DNA of 23,389 bases from Prevotella sp. UBA1705. GTDB lineage: Bacteria; Bacteroidota; Bacteroidia; Bacteroidales; Bacteroidaceae. The translations under genes and the position numbers were made by a program. The notes below the pieces were generated by a model. The model had not been told where the DNA came from and did no database searches. It was given only the letters and a program-made list of their open reading frames with translations. Every line of letters begins with the position of its first letter. Within the stretch, counting starts at the first letter, position 1. Location of the stretch: contig DCJH01000051.1 in NCBI GenBank assembly GCA_002317385.1, positions 1 through 23,389 of the forward strand, written 5' to 3'. Positions 8,120-15,423 of the stretch are shown one piece after another.

Positions 8120-8923
8120 TTATTTCATCAATACCTGTCGGGCAATGGCCTCGGCGGCCTCTTCGCTGCAGCGTGAGAAGCTCGGCCAGTCGTTGAAGTC
8201 GACGATATAGAACCGGCCATCGTGGCCAATAATCACGTCGCCGCCATATACTTCCACGCCGGTGAGGTGGGCCAGCTTCATCACCTCGGCCCTCAGCGCG
8301 CTGACGTCGAAGCTGAAATGGTGGGCCTTGCCGTTGCGCAGCTCGTCGCCAAACTTGGAGATGCCGTCGTCGCTCGGATAGAAATAGTGGAACATCCGGT
8401 TGCCCACGCCATAGAATTTCACCAAATCGCCCGGCACATGGGCACTCACCACGAAATTGGTGATGCCCCGATGGCGGAACGAATTCTGCGCGTGCCTCAG
8501 TTCGTGGGCATCTTCGCAGAACACCACATCGTCTTTCGACTGGGCCGCAGCGTCGCCTCTCTTGAGCCAATAGCCGTCTTCTCCGGTGAGCGGCGGCATG
8601 CAGATGCCCGACTTCCGCATCAGCTTGTCGAGCACCGAGCGCTGGCATCGGCCCACGCCCTCGGGCGTGTTCACCACCTTGCAGCCCCGGCGCTCCAGGT
8701 CGAGCAGCCGTTGCAGGGCAGCGTCAGAGCGCGCCATGGTCACAATGCAGTCGGCTTCCACCTCCACAGCGGCCAGTTCGGCCTCGTCGATCATGCGGAT
8801 AGGCTGGTCGAGCTGCGCCATTGTTTTCAGTTGGTCGCACACCCTTTTCAGGATGAGGCGGTCTTTCTCCACCGAGTTGGGAGAATAGATATCGTCGCGG
8901 CGGACGGCTAAAAATCTGGTCAT
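8120..8923 (-). CDS. ATP-grasp family protein (RimK- or ITPK-like)
   Basis: The 267-aa protein looks like an ATP-grasp enzyme. The pre-domain is followed by a PEGVGRCQRSVLDKLM segment (about residues 88-102), a central FVVSAHVPGDLVKFYGVG strand pair (about 157-174), and a C-terminal GGDVIIGHDGRFYIVDFNDWPSF (about 227-249) in which D242 and N244 fit the Mg-binding D-x-N pair. ATP-grasp enzymes form an acyl-phosphate for ligation or, in the inositol-phosphate kinase branch, phosphorylate a polyol. The central and terminal patterns remind me of both RimK ligases and ITPK kinases, and I cannot choose between them. I chose the ATG at 8923, 19 bases after the preceding stop; an ATG at 8929 is possible. 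Upstream in-frame codons overlap the nucleotidyltransferase gene and look non-coding. Confidence 0.75.
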   Translation of the reverse strand: MTRFLAVRRDDIYSPNSVEKDRLILKRVCDQLKTMAQLDQPIRMIDEAELAAVEVEADCIVTMARSDAALQRLLDLERRGCKVVNTPEGVGRCQRSVLDKLMRKSGICMPPLTGEDGYWLKRGDAAAQSKDDVVFCEDAHELRHAQNSFRHRGITNFVVSAHVPGDLVKFYGVGNRMFHYFYPSDDGISKFGDELRNGKAHHFSFDVSALRAEVMKLAHLTGVEVYGGDVIIGHDGRFYIVDFNDWPSFSRCSEEAAEAIARQVLMK

Positions 8924-8942
8924 TCCCATGCGCTGCCCGTCT

Positions 8943-9677
8943 TTATAGGTCTGCATGTCCCAGAAACTGCTCGGCTTTCTCAATGTCCGAAGCATGGTCT
9001 ATGTCGAGCACTTTGGAGAAATTGAAGGCTTTGAGCAGCCTTCCATCGCGCACAAGTCCACGTTGGAAATTGCGCATCCGGCTCTCGCCACGCTCCATGC
9101 AGTCTCTCAGCGTGGTGATGGCGCTGGCCGTGAGTCCGTAGATTCCGCCCGATATATAAGTACAATCGCAGTCGTTGGCGTCATAGAATCCGGTGATGTT
9201 CATGTCGGCATCGGTGCCCACATACAGCGGTTTCTCGTCGTCGATATAGTCGGTGACGCCCATCAGGCCGTCCTTGCCGTCAGCGACGATGCGCTCAAAC
9301 GACCGGATATAGTCTGCAAACTCGTCTTCTCTGAAGATGGTGTCTACCGTGGTGAGCACAAACGGGCCGTCTTCGACGAGCGTGCTGAGCTCAAAAAAGG
9401 AGTGCATGGAGCTCGGGGTGCTCTTCACCACATATCTTAATGGTACGCCGACGCCGTTCAGTCCGTGCTCCACAATGTCCTGCAGATGCTGGCTCACATA
9501 GGGCGTCAGGTCATTACAAATCACGACAATCTCTTCCGCATGGCAGTTGGAGCTGAAGATTCGGATAAGGCGGTCTATCAGATGTTCGCCATTTACCTTC
9601 ACGAGCGGCTTGGGGGCGTTCACGCCTTCGGCAGCCAGTCTGGAGCCTTCTCCTGCGGCTATAATTGCAAATCTCAT
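8943..9677 (-). CDS. Nucleotidyltransferase (sugar- or polyol-phosphate type)
   Basis: The 244-aa product starts MRFAIIAAGEGSRL and has KPLVKVNG close behind, the GxGxRL/KPL signature of the NTP_transferase Rossmann-like fold. These enzymes activate a sugar- or alcohol-phosphate with CTP, UTP or GTP. The metal-binding Asp is in VLTTVDT near residue 113, and a second acid lies in VLDIDHASDIEKAE near the C-terminus. With a CDP-alcohol transferase two genes downstream, a CTP-dependent reaction such as inositol- or glycerol-phosphate cytidylylation is attractive, but this is inference. The ATG at 9677 is preferred over a TTG three codons earlier. It is the first gene of the six-gene minus-strand run, with a -7 box just upstream. 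Confidence 0.87.
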   Translation of the reverse strand: MRFAIIAAGEGSRLAAEGVNAPKPLVKVNGEHLIDRLIRIFSSNCHAEEIVVICNDLTPYVSQHLQDIVEHGLNGVGVPLRYVVKSTPSSMHSFFELSTLVEDGPFVLTTVDTIFREDEFADYIRSFERIVADGKDGLMGVTDYIDDEKPLYVGTDADMNITGFYDANDCDCTYISGGIYGLTASAITTLRDCMERGESRMRNFQRGLVRDGRLLKAFNFSKVLDIDHASDIEKAEQFLGHADL

Positions 9678-9701
9678 TCTATACAACGTTCAAATAGAGT
9701 G

Positions 9702-9709
9702 CAAAATTA
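9702..9709 (-). promoter_or_regulatory. Bacteroidetes -7 box for the minus-strand CDP-alcohol operon
   Basis: On the minus strand these bases read TAATTTTG, an exact match to TAnnTTTG, 24 bases before the nucleotidyltransferase ATG. No exact TTTG -33 element was found at the usual distance; a T-rich stretch is present there instead. Confidence 0.5.
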
Positions 9710-9747
9710 CTCATATTACATGATATGAGAAAACTTTTTAGTATATT

Positions 9748-9777
9748 TTTGTTTTTTATTATTTATTGCTATATTTG
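9748..9777 (+). promoter_or_regulatory. Bacteroidetes-type promoter for the patatin gene
   Basis: TTTG at 9748-9751 and TATATTTG at 9770-9777 match the -33 (TTTG) and -7 (TAnnTTTG) elements with an 18-base gap, in a strongly AT-rich stretch. The patatin start codons at 9807 and 9819 follow within about 40 bases. It lies back to back with the -7 box at 9702-9709. Confidence 0.65.
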
Positions 9778-9806
9778 CAACTGATTATCATTCAACATCC
9801 AAGCTC

Positions 9807-11864
9807 ATGTCCATACCCATGAAAAAACTTTGCCTCGCCCTGCTCGTCATGATGGGATGCTGGTGGCATTTCCCCTCAGTCCGGGCTCAGGATAGCCTCA
9901 AACGTCCCAAGGTAGCCGTGGTTCTCTCGGGTGGCGGCGCCAAAGGCATGGCCCACATCGGCGTGATGAAGGTCATCGAGCGGGCCGGAATACCCGTCGA
10001 CATCGTAGTAGGTACCTCCATGGGCAGCATTGTGGGAGGCCTATATAGCTGTGGATGGAACTCGGCGGCGCTCGATTCCATCGTCCGCAAGCAGGACTGG
10101 GCCTTTCTGTTGAGCGACAAACGGGAGTACTACTCGCAGAATCTCATCAACCGACAGAAGCAAAACACCTATCTTCTGTCCAAAAGTTTCAGTCCCTGGA
10201 AGAAGAGCCTGCAGGAGGCCGGTGGCTTCGTCGAGGGCCGAAACCTTAAGAGACTTTTCACCCAACTGACCTATGGATACAACGATTCCATAGACTTCAA
10301 CCATCTTCCCATACCTTTCTCCTGTGTGGCCACCAACATTGTGGACAACACCGAATATGATTTCCATAGCGGCGTGCTGGCCGACGCCATGCGAGCCAGC
10401 ATGTCGATACCTGCGGCCTTTGCCCCGATACGCAAGGGCGAGATGGTGCTGGTAGACGGCGGACTGCGCAACAATTTCCCCGCCGACATCGCGCGGCAGA
10501 TGGGGGCCGACTATATCATCGGCGTCACCGTACAGGGTCCGCCCAAGACGGCCGAGGATTTGGTGACCGGAGCCGACGTGTTGGGGCAGATAGTAGACGT
10601 GAACTGTAAAAATAAATACGAGGAAAACCTGGCCATCACCGACATTCCTATACGCGTCAACACCGTGGGCTATGGCCCAGCGAGCTTCACCCTCGCTGCC
10701 ATCGACACGCTCATCAGGCGCGGCGAGGAGGAGGCCACGAAGCATTGGGGCGAACTGCTGCTGCTGAAAAACCGGCTGGGACTGCCTGAAGACTATCTGC
10801 CGCCCCATCTCTCGCTCCGCCCAGAGGCCACCATGCCCATCGACTACTCGGCCGACAGCCCCTCTCGGCGGCCCCGGCACGACCGCATTCAGGGCAATCT
10901 CGGCGTGCGTTTCGACACCGAGGAGATGGTGGCGCTCCAGCTCAACGGCATCTATTCGTCGGCCTGGAGACCGCTCGACCTGGAGGCTACCCTGCGATTG
11001 GGCAAAAACATCATGGCCCAAGGCGCCGCCCGATGGACGCCCAAGCGGTTTGTCGAGATGTCGCTGTCTTACACTTTCCGCCACAACAGCCTCAGCCTCT
11101 ACGAGCAGGGGCACAACAACTGGAGCATCACCTATAACCAGCACCAGGCCTGCCTGAGCTTTCTCAATATCAGTGTGAGGAACCTCAGCATGGACCTCTC
11201 GGCGCGGGCCGACTTTTACGACTACCCCAAGATATTGGTATCGAGCCAGATGGAGAACGCAGGATTCAAGGTGGGAGACGAGTATTTCATAAGCTATCAT
11301 GCCAACCTGCACTACAATTCGGAGGACGACTGGACGTTTCCCACGCGTGGAGCGAAGTTCCAGGGGGAGTTTGCCTACTTCACCGACAACTTTGCCAACT
11401 ACCGTGGGCATATCGGTTTCAGCGAGCTGAGCGCCGCGTGGCAGATGTCGTTCCCCCTCACCCGGCGGCTCACCCTGCAACCTCTGCTCTACGGGCGCAT
11501 GCTCTTCGGTGCCGACATCCCCACCATCCGCCGCAATGTAATAGGTGGTCAGTGGTTCGGTCACTATCTGGAGCAGCAGATGCCCTTTGCCGGCGTACAC
11601 CACATCGAGTCTACCGACAAGCAGTTTGTGGCCTGCCAGCTCAAGTTGCAGGAGCAGATCACCACCAACAACTTCATACTTCTCAAACTCTCCGGTGCCC
11701 AGCATGCCGACCGCCTACGCGATTTGCTCAGCCATTCGCCCATGCTCGGCGCTCAGCTCGCCTACTATTATCGCACCCTCCTCGGCCCCGTGGGAGCCAC
11801 CTTGGGCTATTCCAACAAGTCCAAGGAAGTGAGCTTCATGATCAGCCTCGGCTTCGAGTTCTGA
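9807..11864 (+). CDS. Patatin-like phospholipase fused to an outer-membrane beta-barrel
   Basis: The 685-aa protein begins with a signal peptide (MKKLCLALLVMMG...VRAQ) and a patatin domain (about residues 34-240). The oxyanion-hole GGGAKG is at 42-47, the nucleophile S71 is in GTSMG, and the catalytic D217 is in DGGLRNNF, so the Ser-Asp dyad is intact. Residues from about 360 to 685 form a BamA/Omp85-like barrel ending FMISLGFEF. This resembles PlpD of Pseudomonas, a lipase attached to its own barrel, though a clear POTRA domain is not obvious here. It would hydrolyse phospholipid acyl chains at the outer membrane or periplasm. The ATG at 9819 (MKKL) is an equally good start. Divergent from the CDP-alcohol operon, so a shared lipid context is possible. 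Confidence 0.9.
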   Translation: MSIPMKKLCLALLVMMGCWWHFPSVRAQDSLKRPKVAVVLSGGGAKGMAHIGVMKVIERAGIPVDIVVGTSMGSIVGGLYSCGWNSAALDSIVRKQDWAFLLSDKREYYSQNLINRQKQNTYLLSKSFSPWKKSLQEAGGFVEGRNLKRLFTQLTYGYNDSIDFNHLPIPFSCVATNIVDNTEYDFHSGVLADAMRASMSIPAAFAPIRKGEMVLVDGGLRNNFPADIARQMGADYIIGVTVQGPPKTAEDLVTGADVLGQIVDVNCKNKYEENLAITDIPIRVNTVGYGPASFTLAAIDTLIRRGEEEATKHWGELLLLKNRLGLPEDYLPPHLSLRPEATMPIDYSADSPSRRPRHDRIQGNLGVRFDTEEMVALQLNGIYSSAWRPLDLEATLRLGKNIMAQGAARWTPKRFVEMSLSYTFRHNSLSLYEQGHNNWSITYNQHQACLSFLNISVRNLSMDLSARADFYDYPKILVSSQMENAGFKVGDEYFISYHANLHYNSEDDWTFPTRGAKFQGEFAYFTDNFANYRGHIGFSELSAAWQMSFPLTRRLTLQPLLYGRMLFGADIPTIRRNVIGGQWFGHYLEQQMPFAGVHHIESTDKQFVACQLKLQEQITTNNFILLKLSGAQHADRLRDLLSHSPMLGAQLAYYYRTLLGPVGATLGYSNKSKEVSFMISLGFEF

Positions 11865-11886
11865 CCCTCCCTATTCCCCCGCTTTA

Positions 11887-11969
11887 CAATAACGCCCTAA
11901 TCGCCTCACGATTAGGTACTAATCGTCACGCCATTAGGTACTAATCGCGAGGCGATTAGGGCGTTATTG
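11887..11969. repeat. Structured repeat, copy A: 21-bp perfect inverted arms with 22-bp periodic units
   Basis: The arms at 11887-11907 and 11949-11969 are perfect 21-base reverse complements. The 41-base centre holds two further units, each built around GGTACTAATCG. CTAATCG recurs at 11897, 11919 and 11941, exactly 22 bases apart, then appears inverted (CGATTAG) at 11953. The element lies 22 bases after the patatin stop. A related copy occurs at 19829-19913. There is no T-tract after the right arm, so it is not a standard terminator. The remaining bases to the LacI-regulator promoter (about 11970-12180) are purine-rich and show no gene. Confidence 0.8.
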
Positions 11970-12185
11970 CAAGGCGAGGACTTACACGCGCTGATTTCGG
12001 CTCTATGGACACGGGTTATGGATGGATAGGAAGCGGATGAATGGGATAGGGAAGTTGATGGTTTGAGGACGGGGGAAGGCTTGGGTTGAGCACGGGGAGA
12101 CGGGACTTTCGGGGATATTTTTCATGAAGGATGAGATAGTGGGGATAAAATGGGGAAAGGCTTTTCGTGTTTCGATTTTTTTCTA

Positions 12186-12193
12186 TAAATTTG
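12186..12193 (+). promoter_or_regulatory. -7 box of the LacI-family regulator
   Basis: TAAATTTG matches TAnnTTTG and lies 20 bases before a TTG codon at 12214. It falls inside the longer open frame that begins at the ATG at 12124, which argues that translation starts after it. The -33 region has only a weak TTTC. Confidence 0.5.
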
Positions 12194-12213
12194 CCCAGAG
12201 ATACTCGAAAGGT

Positions 12214-13233
12214 TTGAAACAGCGCAGAACTTCACTCAAGGATTTGGCGGCAGAGCTCGGTGTGAGCATTGCCACGGTGTCGCGTGCGCTTCATGGAAGT
12301 CATGAGGTAAGCCAGCAGATGCAGGAGAAGGTGAAGGCGCTGGCCAAGCAACGCAACTATCGGCCCAACCCCTTTGCCCAGAGTCTGCGCAAGGAGGCGC
12401 CCCACATTATCGGGGTGATAGTGCCCAATCTGGTGACCCACTACTTCGCTTCGGTGCTCGACGGCATTGAGGACTGTGCCACGCACCATGGCTATTCGGT
12501 GTTCTCGGCCAATAGCCACGAGAGCCATGTGCTGGAGGAGAAGGCGTTGGACAACTTCTTTTCGATGCACGTCGACGGCATTATAGCTTGTCTGGCGCAG
12601 GACACCATCGACTATTCACACTATGAGCAGATGGCCGACATCGACATGCCGCTGGTGTTTTTCGCTCGCACGTGCCTGCCGGAGCGATTCTCTCAGGTGG
12701 TGGGCAACGGCGATGTGGCGGCCTACGATGCCACGAAGCATCTCATAGAGCAGGGGGCGCGCAGGGTGGCCTTTATCGGAGGTCCCAACCATCTCGACAT
12801 GGTGAAGCGCCGCAAGCACGGCTACCTGCAGGCGTTGCGCGATGCCCATATCGCGATAGATCGGGAATTGGTGGTGTGCGACAGGATAGACTTCGACGTA
12901 GCACGCCAGGCCGCGCTCGGATTGCTGTGCAAAGACAACCGGCCGGACGCGATATTGGCTTTCAACGACATACTGACCTATGCTGCGTTTGATGCCATCA
13001 AGAGCCTGAATCTGAGGATTCCCGACGACGTATCCATCATCGGATTTACTGATGGAGACAATTCTGCGTTTGTCACGCCTAAGCTGTCGGCCATCATGGA
13101 CCAAGCCCACGAGCAGGGATTCGCGGCCTGCGAACTGCTTATCAAGCGCATCAGGGGCGACCGGAAAATCTATAAGAAGATTGTTCCGATGATTATCAAG
13201 ATCAGGGAGAGTAGCGAAAAGAACTTAGGATAG
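12214..13233 (+). CDS. LacI-family transcriptional regulator (TTG start preferred)
   Basis: The 339-aa protein has an N-terminal helix-turn-helix (SLKDLAAELGVSIATVSRALHG, about residues 6-28, quoted here as two parts: SLKDLAAELGV and SIATVSRALHG), the hinge NYRPNPFAQSLR, and a periplasmic-binding-protein-like effector domain from about residue 58 (IIGVIVPNL... IPDDVSIIGFTDG). LacI-type regulators bind operator DNA as dimers, with a sugar or related effector changing affinity. The effector is unknown and no carbohydrate operon is adjacent, so a distant regulon is likely. I chose the TTG at 12214, giving (M)KQRRTSLKDLA, the usual distance from the helix-turn-helix. The ATG at 12124 would add 30 atypical residues and would lie upstream of the likely promoter. 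Confidence 0.9.
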   Translation: MKQRRTSLKDLAAELGVSIATVSRALHGSHEVSQQMQEKVKALAKQRNYRPNPFAQSLRKEAPHIIGVIVPNLVTHYFASVLDGIEDCATHHGYSVFSANSHESHVLEEKALDNFFSMHVDGIIACLAQDTIDYSHYEQMADIDMPLVFFARTCLPERFSQVVGNGDVAAYDATKHLIEQGARRVAFIGGPNHLDMVKRRKHGYLQALRDAHIAIDRELVVCDRIDFDVARQAALGLLCKDNRPDAILAFNDILTYAAFDAIKSLNLRIPDDVSIIGFTDGDNSAFVTPKLSAIMDQAHEQGFAACELLIKRIRGDRKIYKKIVPMIIKIRESSEKNLG

Positions 13234-13237
13234 AATG

Positions 13238-13278
13238 CTTGCGGCCCGTAGATTCAACGTGAATCTACGGGCCGCAGG
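13238..13278. terminator. Perfect long hairpin between convergent genes
   Basis: A 16-base-pair perfect stem (13241-13256 with 13260-13275) closes on a three-base loop, ACG, and extends three more pairs with one G-T wobble to 13238-13278. It fills the gap between the LacI-regulator stop and the end of the DUF4230 gene. A T-rich stretch (GTTTATGG) follows on the plus strand but there is no strict U-tract, so it may act as a two-way terminator or an RNA-end stabiliser. Confidence 0.65.
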
Positions 13279-13280
13279 GT

Positions 13281-13937
13281 TTATGGTTTCCAGAAGGAGT
13301 GCTTCTTCTGGGGCTCTTCGCGGAATCGCACCTTGGAATATTCGTAGCCCATGGAGCGCAGAAGGGTGGAGAACTGGTCGATGGCATTGCGCTCTGCGCT
13401 GCGGATATTGGCCTCGGTGAGGCAGCGCAACTTCATTTTTTGGGCGGCACGGCGGGTGAGCTGGGCCTTGGCTGCCTCGCTCCAGTTGCCCGATTCGTAG
13501 AAGGCTTGGGTCTGAGCCTCGTCTAAGAATCGGTTGTCGAGCAGCTTGATGGGGGGCAGCAGCACACATACGGTATCTTTGTCGGTGGTGATCCAGCCCT
13601 CCTGGGCGTCGTTGAGGTCGATGCCCAGGCGCAGCGTGCCGTAGTAGATGCGCGCCAATTCGTCGTCGCCAAAGAATCCGTGGCGCACTGTGTCCATGAG
13701 TTCCTCGTCGCTCACCGATAGAAATTCCCACTGCCCGATGTCCTGAATCTTGGTAATCTGGGTGGGCGTGAGCGATATTTTCCCCTCGTCTTTCGCTCCA
13801 AACGAGCAGCTCTTGACCGTCCAGAACACGAAGCCCACGATGCAGAGCACCGCTATGAGCACAAAGAAGAGGGTGAATCCGAGCACCCGTGTGATGCCGT
13901 TGAATATGCTGTTGGTGTTGTTTTGAGAGTCTTCCAT
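13281..13937 (-). CDS. DUF4230 protein, membrane-anchored
   Basis: The 218-aa protein has one N-terminal transmembrane helix (about residues 18-43, FTLFFVLIAVLCIVGFVFW) and an extracytoplasmic DUF4230 domain (about 55-205), recognised by its arrangement of ISLTPTQITKIQDIGQWEFLSV (given here as ISLTPTQITKI and GQWEFLSV), TDKDTVCVLLPPIKLLDNRF and a C-terminal helix with A-EFL-like spacing. DUF4230 proteins are common in Bacteroidales and Firmicutes; their function is unknown. It starts 3 bases after a second DUF4230 gene, so the two are translated from one message. Confidence 0.85.
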   Translation of the reverse strand: MEDSQNNTNSIFNGITRVLGFTLFFVLIAVLCIVGFVFWTVKSCSFGAKDEGKISLTPTQITKIQDIGQWEFLSVSDEELMDTVRHGFFGDDELARIYYGTLRLGIDLNDAQEGWITTDKDTVCVLLPPIKLLDNRFLDEAQTQAFYESGNWSEAAKAQLTRRAAQKMKLRCLTEANIRSAERNAIDQFSTLLRSMGYEYSKVRFREEPQKKHSFWKP

Positions 13938-13940
13938 GTG

Positions 13941-14603
13941 CTAATCTATTTTCCGAATGAGTGTGGGGATGTCGGCGAGCGTAAACTTTTTGCGGAAGGT
14001 GATGGTGATCTGGCTTTCCTCATAGCCCATCTGGGCCAGGATAGGAATGAGCTGTCGGGCAGCGCTCTGGCGCGCGTTCTCAATGATTCCCAGTCGGGAG
14101 AGCGAGCGGATGATGTCGGCTCGTCCCTGCTGCTGGATGTGGGTCATCTCCTCGTCGGTGAAGTTGCTGCGCAGGAAAGATACTTTTTTCTTGATTTCCT
14201 CGTGGTCTATCTGCGTGCTCGTCATGGCAATCTGCGGGTCGGGGAGTATGATTTCAATGCGGCCGTCGTGCCGCTTGATGTTCTTTTCCGAGAATTTGCT
14301 GAAGTCGACAAATGCTTTCACCTGTGCCGTCATGGGGATGGCGAGTTTGCGTCGCCACATGGGCAGGTCTATCTTGAAGTCTTTTTGGAGAAACGAACCG
14401 TTGAGCGACATGGAGTCGTTGAACGTCACGATCTTGTGTAGCTGGTATTCCGAGGTGTAGAGCCGGGAGCATTTCTGTATCTGCATCACCATCATGGGGA
14501 TGGTATCTACGGCCTGAGTCTCAGGCTCGGCCTCCTGATTCTTCTGGCCACAGGCACAGAGCAGGAGCAAAAGAAGATAGAAAGGGAAATGTCTCGCGCG
14601 CAT
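13941..14603 (-). CDS. DUF4230 lipoprotein
   Basis: This 220-aa paralogue of the next gene carries a lipoprotein signal, YLLLLLLCACGQ, with C18 as the likely lipidated residue, followed by a Glu/Gln/Pro linker. The DUF4230 domain covers about residues 40-205, with the same order of blocks as its neighbour: LYTSEYQLHKIVTF, the KAFVDFSKFSEKNI strand, EIILPDPQIAMTSTQID and a C-terminal alpha/beta unit LIPILAQMGYEESQITITF. Function is unknown. One copy is membrane-anchored and the other lipidated, so the pair may work together at the inner and outer membranes; that is inference. It is the first gene of the two-gene operon. Confidence 0.85.
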   Translation of the reverse strand: MRARHFPFYLLLLLLCACGQKNQEAEPETQAVDTIPMMVMQIQKCSRLYTSEYQLHKIVTFNDSMSLNGSFLQKDFKIDLPMWRRKLAIPMTAQVKAFVDFSKFSEKNIKRHDGRIEIILPDPQIAMTSTQIDHEEIKKKVSFLRSNFTDEEMTHIQQQGRADIIRSLSRLGIIENARQSAARQLIPILAQMGYEESQITITFRKKFTLADIPTLIRKID

Positions 14604-14626
14604 ATGGGTTGATGTTTGGGTTATTG

Positions 14627-14634
14627 CAAAGGTA
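14627..14634 (-). promoter_or_regulatory. -7 box for the DUF4230 pair
   Basis: The minus strand reads TACCTTTG, an exact TAnnTTTG match, 23 bases before the lipoprotein ATG. The -33 region is T-rich with no clear TTTG at the usual distance. Confidence 0.5.
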
Positions 14635-14731
14635 CAAAAAAAATGAGGAAAAGGCTTTTATTAATATTTTTTTTGATTGGAGTTTTAAACCTTTTCGGTG
14701 GCATATCGTCAAAAAATCAGTTGCAGCTAAA

Positions 14732-14762
14732 CGTAAGGGCACCCCGAACAGGGTTGCCTACG
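14732..14762 (+). other. Possible leader stem-loop upstream of the DUF4890-like gene
   Basis: CGTA, GGCA and CCC pair with GGG, TGCC and TACG around a CGAACA loop, with two small bulges, giving about 11 base pairs. It lies 37 bases before the ATG at 14799 and is followed by an A-tract, not a T-tract, so it is not a plus-strand terminator. It could be a structured 5' leader. The rest of 14635-14798 is AT-rich, with no clear -7 box for the plus-strand gene. Confidence 0.3.
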
Positions 14763-14798
14763 ATAAAAAAAAGAATTAAACAACAAAATTGAGAGGTT

Positions 14799-15305
14799 AT
14801 GAAAAAACTTATGATGATGATTGCTGCCATGATGTTGACAGCGTCGAGCGTTAGCGCACAGAGCACCGACACTTTAAGACAACGCAAACCCGACCGCGGG
14901 GAGATTATCGAGTATCGCACCGCCCGCATGGCGGATGAGTTGGGATTGAATGATAGTCAGAGACAGCAGTTGCTGGAACTCAACAAGGCCTATGCCGGCA
15001 AGATGCCCAGAATGGGTGGCGCACACCGCCACTTCGGTGGTCCGAGAGGTGGTCAGCCCATAGACTCTGTGGCCCGTCCGCAGCGTCCGAGCAAGGAGGA
15101 GATAGAGTCGCGCATGAAGGAAAGAAAGCAGAACGAGGCCGACTACGAGGTGCAGCTCAAGAAGATTCTCACCAGCGAGCAGTATGCCAAGTATCAGGAG
15201 AACAAGCAGCGTCGCCTGCAGCGCGGTGGAATGGGCGGCCCCGGGCGTGGTCGCAAGTATGGCGGCGCACAGCCCGAAGGCGGCAATGACGCTGAGACAA
15301 AGTAA
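14799..15305 (+). CDS. Periplasmic DUF4890/Spy-like protein
   Basis: The 168-aa product has a signal peptide (about residues 1-21, ending SVSAQ). The mature part holds two short helix motifs like the LTxxQ repeats of Spy/CpxP chaperones: LGLNDSQRQQLLELN near residue 48 and ILTSEQYAKYQENK near 127. Between them is a Gly/His/Arg-rich segment (about 70-85), and the C-terminus is rich in Gly, Arg and Pro. Bacteroidetes proteins of this sort are classed as DUF4890. A role in periplasmic protein folding or stress sensing is inferred from the Spy-like pattern only. It stands alone, followed by a good terminator. Confidence 0.8.
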   Translation: MKKLMMMIAAMMLTASSVSAQSTDTLRQRKPDRGEIIEYRTARMADELGLNDSQRQQLLELNKAYAGKMPRMGGAHRHFGGPRGGQPIDSVARPQRPSKEEIESRMKERKQNEADYEVQLKKILTSEQYAKYQENKQRRLQRGGMGGPGRGRKYGGAQPEGGNDAETK

Positions 15306-15389
15306 GAATGTAGACAATTCATAAACTAAACTTTTATTATATCGTGTGAACTCAATGGGTATAAAAAGATTTTAGTGTATTTAGGATGA

Positions 15390-15423
15390 GGCATTCTCTA
15401 TGTGAATAGAGGATGTCTTTTTT
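15390..15423 (+). terminator. Intrinsic terminator after the DUF4890-like gene
   Basis: GGCATTCTCTAT (15390-15401) and ATAGAGGATGTC (15406-15417) pair over 12 positions with two wobbles around a GTGA tetraloop, and six T residues follow at once (15418-15423). This is the clearest Rho-independent terminator in the window. Confidence 0.85.

Noticed and set aside
10041..11705. 554-codon open frame on the minus strand opposite the patatin gene
   Set aside because: It lies fully within a gene with clear domain motifs; its translation shows no recognisable family and reflects GC-rich codon bias on the other strand.
11887..11969. CRISPR-like array
   Set aside because: Only four units, one inverted, and the spacing is 22 bases without distinct spacers; no cas gene is nearby.
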